36,340 bases of DNA, taken from contig SVEM01000019.1 of assembly GCA_015057375.1 (NCBI GenBank), forward strand, positions 1 through 36,340. Reading direction: 5' to 3'. Below, in pieces: positions 1 to 9,500 of this stretch. This stretch comes from Lachnospiraceae bacterium. GTDB taxonomy: Bacteria > Bacillota > Clostridia > Lachnospirales > Lachnospiraceae. Position numbers and translations under genes: made by a program. The notes below the pieces were generated by a model, which saw only the letters and a program-made list of their open reading frames with translations, was not told the origin of the DNA and did not search any database. Within the stretch, counting starts at the first letter, position 1, and the number at the start of each line of letters is the position of its first letter.

Positions 1-1
1 A

Positions 2-457
2 GGCATAAGCAATATACTTTCAAAGCTCAGAGAAACAAACCCTCTAATACCTGTCAATTCCGACGAAGATTTTACAAAGTCAGAGATTGTAAATGAATTT
101 CTTCCTATGTCTTATTTCAGAATAAATGAAACCACTACGATATATGAACGTAAAAATAGCGAGGTCTCCGACATTACATCTTCCGACTCTGATGTTCAGA
201 TCGATGAAACATACAATGACTTCACACATTACGTTAACCCTTCCCATCCTGAATATCCAAGTATTCTTGTTTTCAGAGGAAGTTATTTCCTTGGCAAAGA
301 AAAATTCATGAATGAAAGTTTTTCTGAAAGTGTATTTGTACACAGCTATCACAACATCTTCAATATGGAATATTACATCGAAAGATATAATCCTGACATA
401 GTATTATTCGAATCTGTTGAATATGCTACTATCAAAAAATACTTTCCTTTTACCTAA
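2..457 (+). CDS. C-terminal part of an SGNH/AlgX-like (DHHW-type) protein
   Basis: The frame is open from the left edge to a TAA at 455-457, so only about the last 151 residues of a longer protein are visible; the internal ATG at 107 lacks a good ribosome binding site and is probably not the start. The visible part has the pattern PSILVFRGSYF, then a KFMNESFSESVFVHSY stretch, then YNPDIVLFESVEY near the end. This resembles the C-terminal half of SGNH-hydrolase-like AlgX/AlgJ or DHHW proteins, where a 'lvfrDSF' strand and a 'kPDiVl.e.vE' strand are typical. Family members O-acetylate or otherwise modify surface polysaccharides, often beside a membrane O-acyltransferase. Here the usual Asp-Ser of the first motif reads Gly-Ser, so catalysis is uncertain. 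The assignment is by motif only. Confidence 0.55.
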   Translation, partial: GISNILSKLRETNPLIPVNSDEDFTKSEIVNEFLPMSYFRINETTTIYERKNSEVSDITSSDSDVQIDETYNDFTHYVNPSHPEYPSILVFRGSYFLGKEKFMNESFSESVFVHSYHNIFNMEYYIERYNPDIVLFESVEYATIKKYFPFT

Positions 458-526
458 ATGCATATTTCATGAACTTGTACTGGTTCCTATCTCAGCAGAA
501 GTATTCGTCTCCAATTGTACTTATAA

Positions 527-564
527 CAAAAACAGCCACATACGACAATGTCGCATGTGGCTGT
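527..564 (-). terminator. Rho-independent terminator after the CBM9 gene
   Basis: A long inverted repeat (532-547 against 549-564, one mismatch, arms beginning ACAGCCACAT) is followed on the minus strand by TTTTGTTATAA. It lies 26 bases past the stop of the minus-strand gene at 590. It could also stop the converging plus-strand gene ending at 457, but the plus side has no clear U run. The 458-589 gap holds nothing else I can identify. Confidence 0.8.
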
Positions 565-589
565 AAATTATGATGTCTAATTGCAATAA

Positions 590-2374
590 TTATTTAACAA
601 GCTTGATACGTCCAAAGCAACTTGGATTCTCATATGCAAGGTTAGTTGTATCATAAGCTGTAAGTGTACAAGCTCTGTCACCAGAAGTAACTGTTGCACC
701 AGCTTCATCTGTTGTTTCAACTGTGAAGCAGTCATTAACCTGGAGATCCATACCCATCATATCGCCTTCATCATGCTTATCAACAAACTTGATAATCATC
801 TGAACCTGATATCCGTCTTCAGTTATATTAACTGCATGAGCTACCATCTCTAACTTGCCTGTTCCGGCACTGTTAGCTGAGAAGTAGTTATCAACAGCAC
901 CTACACGAAGCTGAACTTCATCTCCATCTCCGTATACTGTAGGTCTTGAATAGTCCTCATCAAGGAAGAACTCTACAGAGTCTGAATCATAGAATTCTGC
1001 TGTTGCAGGTGAAATATCAGGATCCTTGATATCATATAATACATAGAGGTAATCTTCATCCCAAATAGTATATGCCTGAGCATACTTTCTATCTGTTACA
1101 AGAGTTCCGTCTTCCTGAACCTCAGCAAGAGTTACTTTTTCAGCATTACCCTTATGATCCGGAATATTACCCTTAGCAAAGTTGATTGAATCTGCTCCTG
1201 CAGCTTCATATACATCTGTCCAGAATGCTGTATCAATAAATGTCATTGTCTTAGACTTGATAGTCTCGTCTTCATTCCATACACCATCATCTAATTCTGC
1301 TGCTTCAAGCATATCAGCACCATTAGCTGTGTAGTATGCAACTGTAGGCTGTTCCATAGCTTTTACAAATGTAACAGTTCCGTATACAGAAGTATCTTCT
1401 GCAGCCTTAACTCCTTCATCTTTGAAGTTCCACTTGTCAGCTTCTGCATCATACTCGATTGCTGTAACTGAATCGAAGTAGTTGATTGTTGCATCACCAT
1501 TGTTAATCTGGATCTCAATCTTAGCTGTTCCGTCAACTGCTGCATCCTTAAGAGCAACTGTTGCTTCTGCTACGTATCCGCCTGCAACTTTACCAATCTT
1601 AGCTTCGCCCTTAACAACTTTATCACCGTCTGCTGTGTAAAGGATAACGCTGTCTTTAGCAGAATCTCCACCCTTTACTTCAACGAGTGCATAAAGTGCA
1701 TTTGCTTTCCACATAAGAGTTGCCTTAGCATCTGTAATATTGCTATCTCCTCTTACGCTAAGGTTATTAGCAAGAAGATCGAATGTTCCGTCTGCATCTT
1801 CATACTCTTCAGCACCTTTAACACCGTCAACTTCGATAGTCTTTCCTGTTAACATCTGACGAGCTGTAACACCATCATTAACCGGTGCTGGTGAAGGTGT
1901 AGCTGATGGTCTTGGTGTATTAGTAGGTCCTTTAGTAGGCTGCTCTGTTGCTGGAGCCGGTGCATCTGTAGCTGGTGCTGCTGATGGAGCCTGTGTTCCA
2001 GGAGCTACTGTAGGGTCAACCTTTGCTGCTGCAGTTACAGTTACTTTACATGTAAGCTTAGTCTTTTTCTTGCCAACCTTATATGTAGCGTTAATCTTTG
2101 CTGTTCCCTCTGCAACACCTTTGATTGTTGCGCTTGCTTTCTTTCCTTTAGTAACTTTCTTTGCGATCTTAACAACTTTCTTGTCGCTTGTCTTCCAAGT
2201 TACCTTAGCTTTCTTTGCTGCATTCTTTACCTTAATTGTAGTAGTAGCATCAACTGCTACAGAAACCTTTTTCTTAAGAGAAGGCTTCTTTGCTGCTCCT
2301 GCTGATGCAGGTGCAAGTGTAATTACCATTGCTGCACAAAGTACAGCTGCAATACTTTTTTTGATAATTCGCAT
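590..2374 (-). CDS. Secreted Lys-rich Big2 / CBM9-like carbohydrate-binding protein
   Basis: A 594-residue exported protein. Residues 1-27 form a signal peptide (MRIIKKSIAAVLCAAM core, cleavage near ASAGA/A). Residues 28-115 are a Big2-like Ig fold that is very basic (27 Lys in 88). Residues 118-166 are an Ala/Pro/Thr linker. Two CBM9-like regions follow, about 175-300 and 365-594. The second has the family's hallmark pattern IWDEDYLYVLYDIKDPD followed by DSDSVEFFLDEDY. CBM9 domains bind reducing ends of glycans and are best known from xylanases; no catalytic domain is visible, so this looks like a glycan-binding surface protein. AGGAGG lies 7 bases upstream of the ATG. The gene has its own promoter and terminator and is a single-gene unit downstream of the glycosidase operon. 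Product class is secure; the ligand is unknown. Confidence 0.8.
   Translation of the reverse strand: MRIIKKSIAAVLCAAMVITLAPASAGAAKKPSLKKKVSVAVDATTTIKVKNAAKKAKVTWKTSDKKVVKIAKKVTKGKKASATIKGVAEGTAKINATYKVGKKKTKLTCKVTVTAAAKVDPTVAPGTQAPSAAPATDAPAPATEQPTKGPTNTPRPSATPSPAPVNDGVTARQMLTGKTIEVDGVKGAEEYEDADGTFDLLANNLSVRGDSNITDAKATLMWKANALYALVEVKGGDSAKDSVILYTADGDKVVKGEAKIGKVAGGYVAEATVALKDAAVDGTAKIEIQINNGDATINYFDSVTAIEYDAEADKWNFKDEGVKAAEDTSVYGTVTFVKAMEQPTVAYYTANGADMLEAAELDDGVWNEDETIKSKTMTFIDTAFWTDVYEAAGADSINFAKGNIPDHKGNAEKVTLAEVQEDGTLVTDRKYAQAYTIWDEDYLYVLYDIKDPDISPATAEFYDSDSVEFFLDEDYSRPTVYGDGDEVQLRVGAVDNYFSANSAGTGKLEMVAHAVNITEDGYQVQMIIKFVDKHDEGDMMGMDLQVNDCFTVETTDEAGATVTSGDRACTLTAYDTTNLAYENPSCFGRIKLVK
2030..2293 (-). 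other. Lys-rich Big2 module of the CBM9 protein
   Basis: Encodes residues 28-115: 27 Lys against 3 acidic residues in 88 positions. Unlike the other Lys-rich modules in this window it is N-terminal, directly after the signal peptide. Confidence 0.8.
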
Positions 2375-2427
2375 AACATTTCCTCCTAAATTAAAATAAT
2401 AATGTTAAAAAGACATCATCCGATAAT

Positions 2428-2456
2428 ATTATGGCATGATTCACGTTTTTTTTCAA
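2428..2456 (-). promoter_or_regulatory. Sigma-70 promoter for the Big2-CBM9 gene
   Basis: On the minus strand, TTGAAA (2456-2451), a 17-base spacer and CATAAT (2433-2428), with TG one base before the -10 hexamer (extended -10). An A run overlaps the -35 and an AT-rich tract lies upstream. The start codon is 53 bases below the -10. Confidence 0.65.
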
Positions 2457-2529
2457 TAGGTTTTATAATAAAATTATAAAAATATTTTATATTTTTTTAT
2501 AAAAATTATACATTTTATGTAAGTATAAA

Positions 2530-2634
2530 CTAATAATATTTTACTTTACGGGCACTAGCAGCTTCCTCACTTAACGTCTTTTCATGAAGCGCACCTTTTG
2601 CACCTTTTTCACAGATATTTTGCATTTTTACCAT
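2530..2634 (-). CDS. Possible small protein, 34 residues, unknown
   Basis: An ATG at 2634 opens a 34-codon frame ending in TAG (2532-2530). GGGAG sits 7 bases upstream, a plausible ribosome binding site. The peptide begins MVKMQNICEKGAKGALHEK and ends SARKVKYY: basic and hydrophilic, with no membrane segment, one Cys and one His. The frame lies between the terminator of the glycosidase operon and the CBM9 promoter. A TATAAT-like sequence lies just downstream of the terminator stem on the minus strand, but no good -35 matches it. I do not recognise the peptide, and a 34-codon frame can arise by chance in such DNA; the ribosome binding site is the only positive evidence. Confidence 0.28.
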   Translation of the reverse strand: MVKMQNICEKGAKGALHEKTLSEEAASARKVKYY

Positions 2635-2675
2635 AATTGCGCTCCCGTTTTATTATCCTGTTTATATTATTATAC

Positions 2676-2720
2676 AAAAAACATTACCGCTTACTACTAT
2701 TTCGGCGGTAATGTTTTTTT
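2676..2720 (-). terminator. Terminator of the GH31-GH-A operon
   Basis: A stem of AACATTACCGC against GCGGTAATGTT with a loop of about 14 bases, flanked by A6 on the left and T7 on the right. It has the form of a bidirectional intrinsic terminator. On the minus strand it lies about 48 bases past the stop at 2769 and is followed by TTTTTTG. Confidence 0.85.
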
Positions 2721-2768
2721 CTTGCATGTTTTACATAGGGGGATAATAACTATCAATGCAAGATTCTA

Positions 2769-5700
2769 TTATTTTACTTTTATAACCTTTGCCTTACTCC
2801 ATTTTCCGTATTTAACGGCTGTTCCCTTTTTGTTAAATGCACGGACTTTTACGTAATACTTTTTGCCACTTTTCAGTTTCTTAATAAGCTTTTTAACAGT
2901 CTTTGCTTTATTTACAACATAAGTCTTTTTGCCCTTTGTAAGCTTTTTGTTAAGTCCAATCTTTATCTGGTATCCGTTAGATTTAACTTTCTTCCAGCTT
3001 ACCTGAATTGTCTTTTTCTTTTTGCTTACTACCTTCTTTAACTTAACCTTTGCCGGTTTTGCAAGTGCTAAATAATCAGGATTGTTTTTATCATCACTTA
3101 TGTTATTTCCGGGTGTTTTGCCCGTATTGTCAGGATTCTGTGGTGCCGGAGTCGGAGTTACCGGAGGCGGCATGTAGATACCTTCCTCTTTATCCTCTGT
3201 CCAGCCCTCATTTGTTCCTGTAGGATCTTCGTCTCTTACATTCCAGATTTCACTTTCGCCGTGCTCATTTACCGCTTTTACGGCAAAGTAGTAACCCTGC
3301 CCTGCCTTAAGGCCTGTTACTGTGTAGTCAGTATCTTTTACTCCTTCTATCCTTCTTGTGTAGATTCCCTCTTCTTTTCCATAATAGATTGTATAAGAAT
3401 CTGCACCTTTGCTGGCTCTGAAATATAATGTAACTTCATTATCTCCCGGAACTTCTGAATAAAGAAGCGGTGAACATGGTGTTTCTTTTACGGTAAATGT
3501 TCTTGAACCCGTACTGCAAGGAGTGCTGTGTCTCTTGTCCTTAGTATGCGCAGTAACTTCCCATGTATATGTCTTTCCAGTCTCAAGTGCTCCCTGCTCC
3601 ACAGTATATTTGTTATAAATCATATTGGTTCTGTGGATTACAAGATTGTTTGCATTGTTTTCTTCATAAACCTTAAGCTCATAGAAAAATGCATTTGTTG
3701 ATTCTTCCCAGATGAGCTCTGTTCTTGCATCAACTTCTGTAGCTCCATCCTCAGGATATGTAAGTGCAAATGTTTCCGGTGCATCGCCTTCACCCTTAGT
3801 TGTGAAATAATGAGGTACTCCATTCATTGGACGCTCTCCATTTTCATTCACAGCGTATACCATCCAGTAATACTTGGTTTTATACTTAAGGTTTTCAGTT
3901 ATTTTATAATAATGCTGTGATCTGCTGCCGAACTGTCCGGTATCTCTTACACTTGTAATTCCTGTTCTGTCTACAACAGGATTTGAAAGATCTGCATTTT
4001 CTGATACTATCACATGATATGAATCTGCATCATATGCAACTGACCACTTAAGCTCTGTATGTATATCTTCATTTCTAGCACCTACAGACGGCATGTATGG
4101 TCCGAACTGTCCCGGAACATCTGCGCTGTCACACACGATAAATGAATATTTAACATCATGTGATACATTTGTGCTGCCAAATGCATTTACAGCCTTTACA
4201 GTCCAGTAATATTTCTTACCGACTGTGAGTGCCGTGCTGCTTGCGTAGCTTGTTCCTGTTATTCCCTCTTTTACAATAACCGGATTTGAAAGGTCTTTGT
4301 TTTCGGATACTGTAAGGGTATAACTTTCTGCACCTTCTGCAGCGCCCCATACAAATGTCTGTGTTGCCGAAGCTGCATCTGAATCTTCAGGAGCTATCGG
4401 TGCAAAGAAACCAGGTTTTGCATCTGCTTCTTTTACTACGGCAAACCATGTTTCATTTGCCAATACACCGTTGATACTAAATGTCATATTGTTGTTTTCG
4501 TATACTACAGGAACCGTTTCTTTCTGCCACTCAAGTCCCTCTGCTTCACTATTTGTTATCTTATAAAGCTCTATAACCGCATTTTTATACTCAAATGGAA
4601 TGTCATTAAGTACAATATTGACCGGTCCGTCAAGATCATTTTTCGCGACTGCTATCTTAATCTCTTTTTCGTTCTTATCAACTGCTACCGCACCGGTAAA
4701 TGCTTCGTCACCGGTTGTATTCATTGATACATAATCACCTGACATCTGTCCGTACATATAGTATACCCACCATATGCTACGTCTTGCGGCAGGATTCTTT
4801 TCTGTAACATTTGTTGTGATTATATCACTCATACCGTTTGCATTTCTCGCTTCCATACACCCTTTTATGTTACACCAGATACCTGTACGGATTACATTCG
4901 CCATACTTCTTGTCCAGTCTGTAGGATTCTTGCTTCCGGCATTGTTTTCTTCCCAAATAACGTACTCTCCGTTTGCCTTCGGATACTTTGCCTGCCAGTC
5001 ACGGATTCCGTTTGTCCATTTAAGAAGCTGTGAATATGTTACATATGTATCAGCTGTCCAAAATGCATGCCAGGATGGTCCTTCAAGCGAAAGATCATTT
5101 TCTGACACGTATGGAATATAGAAATCAGGAATTCCGTCATATCCTACTCCACCCGGACCAACCGCAGGAATGTCATCAGGATATACTTCTCTTAAAGCTT
5201 CCCATACAACTCGGTAAGTTTCTTCTGTTCCTGTCCAATACTCATTTGTAAGGTCGGCATAATCAGGCTTTGCTCCATTATCTTTCATATACTGGAAAAA
5301 GTCCTTAGCATACTGCTTAAAGTCTGCAAGCTGTTTTGCATTCTTAAGCGGTTTATTTTCTGTTGTATCCATTGGCCCGCCACTTGCTGTTGCCCATGAA
5401 GGATTGTGTCCTACGAGCATATACCACACTGCATTACAGTCTTTTGCTCTTTTATATGCTTCAAGATGTCTTTCAAGCACACTACCCTCATATGCATAAT
5501 AACTTCCGTCCATATCACTTATAGCCTGATAGTTCTGAACCGGTAATGTTTCTCTGTTAAGTACGTTTCCAAGAAGTGTCATTCTTGAATCCGGAACATC
5601 ATAATTAGGAGTAAGAATATATCCAAACATATGGTCCGGAACTGCTCTTTCAATTGTAGAACATTCTGCTGTTATGGTCGGGCTGTTTACTACTTTAACC

Positions 5701-6479
5701 TCTGCCTTTCCTGTAAGACTGCCTTTTTTAGCAGTAACTGTAGCCGTTCCTTCTTTCACACCGATAAGTCTTCCGTTATCACTGTCAGTCTTAAGGATAT
5801 TTTCATCTGATGATGTAAGCGTACATCCTGATATTTCAGATAATATTACTCCATTTGAATTGATTTCCTTTATAACTACAGGGTATTCAGAACCGGTGCT
5901 TACGTTATATACTTTTTCCGTAAAATACAGTGCGTCTGCTACCGGATTGTCACTATATTTCCATACCGATAATTTATCAATATTGATACTGTCTGAATTG
6001 TCGTTACTTGTCAGGCAATAAAGAGCAATCGTATTATTTCCGCTTCTGAGCTCCTTTTTTACCATGTGTTCTTCCCATGTATTCCAAGTGCTGTCGGTCC
6101 CTGTAAATGTTATATTTTCCGATGCATTATTTACAGAAAATCCAAGTGTTCTGTTCTTAGGCCAACCGCCTACATCTCCTGCAGAATATCTGATTGAAAG
6201 ATAATATGTTCCTGCACTCTGTACATTTACATTAAATTCAACTCTGGAAGTCCCGCTGTTGTCAAAACCACCTACAAATGAACTTCCGGTATAACCCGTA
6301 TGGTCATTTGCCCGTCTGGCTCCACCTGATAATGATGCATCTTCTGCCTGATATATCTGGGCATTAGGATGTACAACATCAGGTTCTGTTGCTGCACCCG
6401 CGTCTTTTCCTGCAAATACAACAAATGCAATAAGTAATGAAAGAACAATATATTTTATTCCCTTCTTTGTTCCTCTCAT
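2769..6479 (-). CDS. Giant secreted multidomain protein: CBM35-like, Big2, clan GH-A-like hydrolase core, Fn3 repeats, Lys-rich Fn3
   Basis: A 1,236-residue exported protein. The ATG at 6479 is preferred because AAAGGAG lies 9 bases upstream; a GTG at 6503 has no such site. Order: signal peptide (1-30, AGA/ATEP); CBM35/CBM6-like domain (38-176: YQAEDASLSGG, GYTGSSFVGGFDNSG); Big2 domain (180-264); a hydrolase-like core (268-680); four Fn3-type repeats (690-1080); Pro-rich linker (about 1100-1135); and an extremely Lys-rich Fn3 module (1139-1236). The core carries DLTNEYW (Glu413) and YVIWEENN (Glu510/511). This matches the Asn-Glu acid/base and strand-end Glu nucleophile layout of clan GH-A TIM barrels, but I cannot place it in a numbered family. 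It is the last gene of an operon behind another such protein. Extracellular glycan cleavage is inference; the substrate is unknown. Confidence 0.7.
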   Translation of the reverse strand: MRGTKKGIKYIVLSLLIAFVVFAGKDAGAATEPDVVHPNAQIYQAEDASLSGGARRANDHTGYTGSSFVGGFDNSGTSRVEFNVNVQSAGTYYLSIRYSAGDVGGWPKNRTLGFSVNNASENITFTGTDSTWNTWEEHMVKKELRSGNNTIALYCLTSNDNSDSINIDKLSVWKYSDNPVADALYFTEKVYNVSTGSEYPVVIKEINSNGVILSEISGCTLTSSDENILKTDSDNGRLIGVKEGTATVTAKKGSLTGKAEVKVVNSPTITAECSTIERAVPDHMFGYILTPNYDVPDSRMTLLGNVLNRETLPVQNYQAISDMDGSYYAYEGSVLERHLEAYKRAKDCNAVWYMLVGHNPSWATASGGPMDTTENKPLKNAKQLADFKQYAKDFFQYMKDNGAKPDYADLTNEYWTGTEETYRVVWEALREVYPDDIPAVGPGGVGYDGIPDFYIPYVSENDLSLEGPSWHAFWTADTYVTYSQLLKWTNGIRDWQAKYPKANGEYVIWEENNAGSKNPTDWTRSMANVIRTGIWCNIKGCMEARNANGMSDIITTNVTEKNPAARRSIWWVYYMYGQMSGDYVSMNTTGDEAFTGAVAVDKNEKEIKIAVAKNDLDGPVNIVLNDIPFEYKNAVIELYKITNSEAEGLEWQKETVPVVYENNNMTFSINGVLANETWFAVVKEADAKPGFFAPIAPEDSDAASATQTFVWGAAEGAESYTLTVSENKDLSNPVIVKEGITGTSYASSTALTVGKKYYWTVKAVNAFGSTNVSHDVKYSFIVCDSADVPGQFGPYMPSVGARNEDIHTELKWSVAYDADSYHVIVSENADLSNPVVDRTGITSVRDTGQFGSRSQHYYKITENLKYKTKYYWMVYAVNENGERPMNGVPHYFTTKGEGDAPETFALTYPEDGATEVDARTELIWEESTNAFFYELKVYEENNANNLVIHRTNMIYNKYTVEQGALETGKTYTWEVTAHTKDKRHSTPCSTGSRTFTVKETPCSPLLYSEVPGDNEVTLYFRASKGADSYTIYYGKEEGIYTRRIEGVKDTDYTVTGLKAGQGYYFAVKAVNEHGESEIWNVRDEDPTGTNEGWTEDKEEGIYMPPPVTPTPAPQNPDNTGKTPGNNISDDKNNPDYLALAKPAKVKLKKVVSKKKKTIQVSWKKVKSNGYQIKIGLNKKLTKGKKTYVVNKAKTVKKLIKKLKSGKKYYVKVRAFNKKGTAVKYGKWSKAKVIKVK
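2772..3065 (-). other. Lys-rich Fn3 module at the end of the giant hydrolase
   Basis: Encodes the last 98 residues: 36 Lys and no Asp or Glu. It keeps an Fn3 skeleton (IQVSWKKV, GYQIKIG, KKYYVKVRAFN) and resembles the GH2 tail at 16608-16889; both end in a YGK-x-SKA pattern. Confidence 0.8.
3240..4412 (-). repeat. Tandem Fn3-type repeats inside the giant hydrolase
   Basis: Four successive modules of about 95 residues each have the same skeleton: a 'P..G' start, a TELxW or TFVW strand, a SYxxxVSE strand, and a KTYYWxVxAVN strand. The first two are clearly duplicates: both contain a VSEN-x-DLSNPV segment followed by GIT. The DNA is also alike at about 3960-4010 and 4262-4312. They probably act as spacers holding the catalytic core away from the anchoring end. 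Confidence 0.75.
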
Positions 6480-6488
6480 TAATAACAA

Positions 6489-6495
6489 CTCCTTT
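6489..6495 (-). promoter_or_regulatory. Ribosome binding site that fixes the start at 6479
   Basis: AAAGGAG on the minus strand, 9 bases before the ATG at 6479. It lies inside the alternative GTG-initiated frame at 6503, so the shorter protein, whose signal peptide begins MRGTKKGIKY, is favoured. Confidence 0.75.
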
Positions 6496-6510
6496 CTAAA
6501 CACACAGGCT

Positions 6511-9500
6511 CTACTTTCTTATCATTTTCTTATATGTTTTTAACTTCCCTTTTGGCGCTTTTACTTTAGCCTTAGCATTAATGCCCTTGAAAGCTTTGCT
6601 GCCTACAGACTTCAATTTTTTACTATTACTGAAATTGATGTTCTTTAACTTCTTATCTCCGGCAAATGCAAACTTTCCAATCTTCTTAAGTGCTTTTCCT
6701 GTAGTAACTTTACTGAGATTTTTACATCCTCTAAAAGCACTGTTTCCTATCTCCTGTACATTGTTACCTATTTTTACACTGCGAAGCTTCTTGCTGTTTT
6801 TAAATGCATTTTTTGCAATCTTAACAACCTTATATGTTACTCCGTCTTTTGTAATAGTGTTAGGTATTGTAACTTTCTTCAGAGACTTATTAGCAGCAGT
6901 TGCAATTATCTCAACTGTTCCTGTCTTACCTGCAGCATCTGTGTCCAGAACCTTGTAAGACATTTTCTTAACCTTGAACGAAGCTGCCTTATCGCCTGTG
7001 CCTGTAACTGTTACAACACACTCACACTTTATTGCAGGATTAGATTCTGATACTGCTGTTATTATAGTCTGACCTGCTGCCAATGGAGTTACTACTCCGT
7101 TACTTACTGTTGCAACCGATGGTGATGATGATGTCCATGTCACGTTAGTGTTTGTTGCATTAACCGGCTGGAAGTTTACTGTCAGCACACCAGGTGCTCC
7201 TTTTGCAACAAGTGAAAGCTGATTAGTATTTAATGTCATTCCTGTAACATCTATAACTTCATCAATTGCAATTGGTGTTATTACAAACTTACTGAAGTTT
7301 GGAAGTGAGTTTACAATCGGAATATTACCCGGTTTATCAAAGTAATAACTGCTGTAATATCCGTTTGGATTCTCCTGAGGGTCTGCCTCTCGCCAATCCG
7401 GAAGCCCTGCTGCTCTGGCCTGACCGTCGTCAAGGCCCTTCATAACTTTCCAGCTGTTGTCATTAAATATCTTTATTGTGTTCTTTCCTTTGTTCAAGTC
7501 AACATACACCGTTTTTTCCTTAAAGGTATCACGGGATATTGTATTAATGAAGAAATATCTCTTTGCTTCCTGATCATTTACTTTGATATTAGCAAACTTG
7601 TCAATAATCTTTGTGTTATATCCATGTGTTCCGAATATCTCATCATTTGAATGGAACAGCTGCATCGCATATCTTCCTGCTGCCGGAACGTCCACTTCAA
7701 ATTCAAGATATTTGTTAACATCATTTTCCGCATTTTCATCTCCTGTCAGGCTTCGGCCAACAACGTATGAAATCGGCTCTCCGTCAGGAGTAATTAATGT
7801 ATCTGCTATTTTATCAACCTTATTTGTTGTAGTAAATGGTTCTGCGCCATTAAGAAGTCCTGCATAAACTGTATCAACGTAACTTGGATTCCATCTTACT
7901 GACCATACATCATATTCGATACCTGTCATGTCAGCACCTTCAGGAATTGTATCTACTGCCTCTATTTCCTGCGCATGTACATATCCGTCTACAGCCTTCT
8001 TCACACTAAGGTTATCAAATAAAATATTTGCTGTTGCATCAATGTCAACAATATTAACTCCCTTCTGCAAATACATTCCTACTCCTACAGAAGTCCATGT
8101 TCCCTGACTGTTAACTACCTTAAGCTCTTTTGCGTTTCCGTTAAATGTTCTTGCAGCATTTCCAATGTAGATTGTTGCTTTTCCTGCGGCATCAGACTGG
8201 TATCTGAGATTCATATTGTAAATGCCACTCTCTTCTACAATAACATTGAAACGTACTCCGCCACCGTCTTTAACGCTCTTTTCATTAAGACCTGTAATGT
8301 ATCCCTTGCCTGTAAAGCCTGCTGTTTTGTCTTCAATCTTAACAGGATTTACACCCGGATAAAGAGCATTAAATGCAAAATCTCCATCTTCCGCTTCAAA
8401 CACTTCATTATACTCCGGAAGTTCTTCTTCATACGCACCGACTGCTGTAACATGAAGTGCATCATGTAAAATATTTGGTTCTGTTACAGATGTTCTTCCC
8501 TTAATGATTACAGAATGTTTTCCGGCTTTCCAGTCAACTTCTCTGCTATATAATGCCGTCCACTCTCTTTCCATGGTGTTCTTAAGAATCATTTCAGACT
8601 CTTCACCGTCAATTGTCAGCATCTGTACCTCATTTATAGGTTTATGTTGTGTTTCATTTCCACGGTTCATTCCAATCTGATTACCGTAAACAAATTCTAA
8701 TTTGTATTTTCCGTCTTCCGGAACATCTATTACGTATTCAATACCCCTGTTATTTGAGAAATTAACAAGACCTGAACCACCTATACGGTTTTCATCTGCA
8801 GTCCACTGGCTCACACGAGGACCTGACAAATAATACTTTCCGCTTGTTACAACACCTAAATTACCATCTCCAACTCTATTTGCCTGTTCAGCTTCATATA
8901 TTCCGTGGAATGGGCCGGTCTGTATATCGCCAACTTCATCATTTTCATCTGCAGGAGTTACCGTAAGTCTGTATCCTGTTGAACGAAGAGCATCCTTTAT
9001 GTCTATATAAAGATCCCCGTCTTCTAATTCATATGTACCTTCAATTATTGTTTCAGGTTCACATGCACTGTTAAAACCTTTAAAGTAAGTCGCATCAATT
9101 TTTACATGGACTTTGTCTGCATCCTTAAATAAATTTGTATCGCCTAATTTATCTAAAACAACTTCTAAATCTCCGTCTTCGCTTCCAAGACCAAATAATG
9201 TTGTTGCTTTTTTTGCTTCTTCATCTATAGATGCGACTCCGTACAATCCCGAGTATACATCATTCGTTGTTATAGCCAATCTCTGGCCTGCCATGTCAGC
9301 ATACCATTTATAAAGCCACCATGCACTGTTTGGCTCATTAGCATCAGCTGCAAGGTCATTCAAATTATCAGCCTGATGCCAGAAAGGAAGGCATCCGTAA
9401 GCCTGTGCATCTTCGAAACGGCCAATCCAGTTAACAAGCGCTCCCGGAACACCACACTCATCAGACTGTGCAATTTCATTTATTACTACCGGCGGAGCAT

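Larger units (their letters stand above)
2375..2768. other. Intergenic region with promoter, AT-rich tract, possible small ORF and terminator
   Basis: This 394-base gap separates two minus-strand genes. Reading in their direction it holds the terminator of the upstream operon (2676-2720), a possible 34-codon ORF (2634-2530), a strongly AT-rich stretch (about 2457-2550) that could act as an UP element, and a sigma-70-type promoter (2456-2428) for the CBM9 gene. No RNA gene or mobile-element remnant is recognised. Confidence 0.6.
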
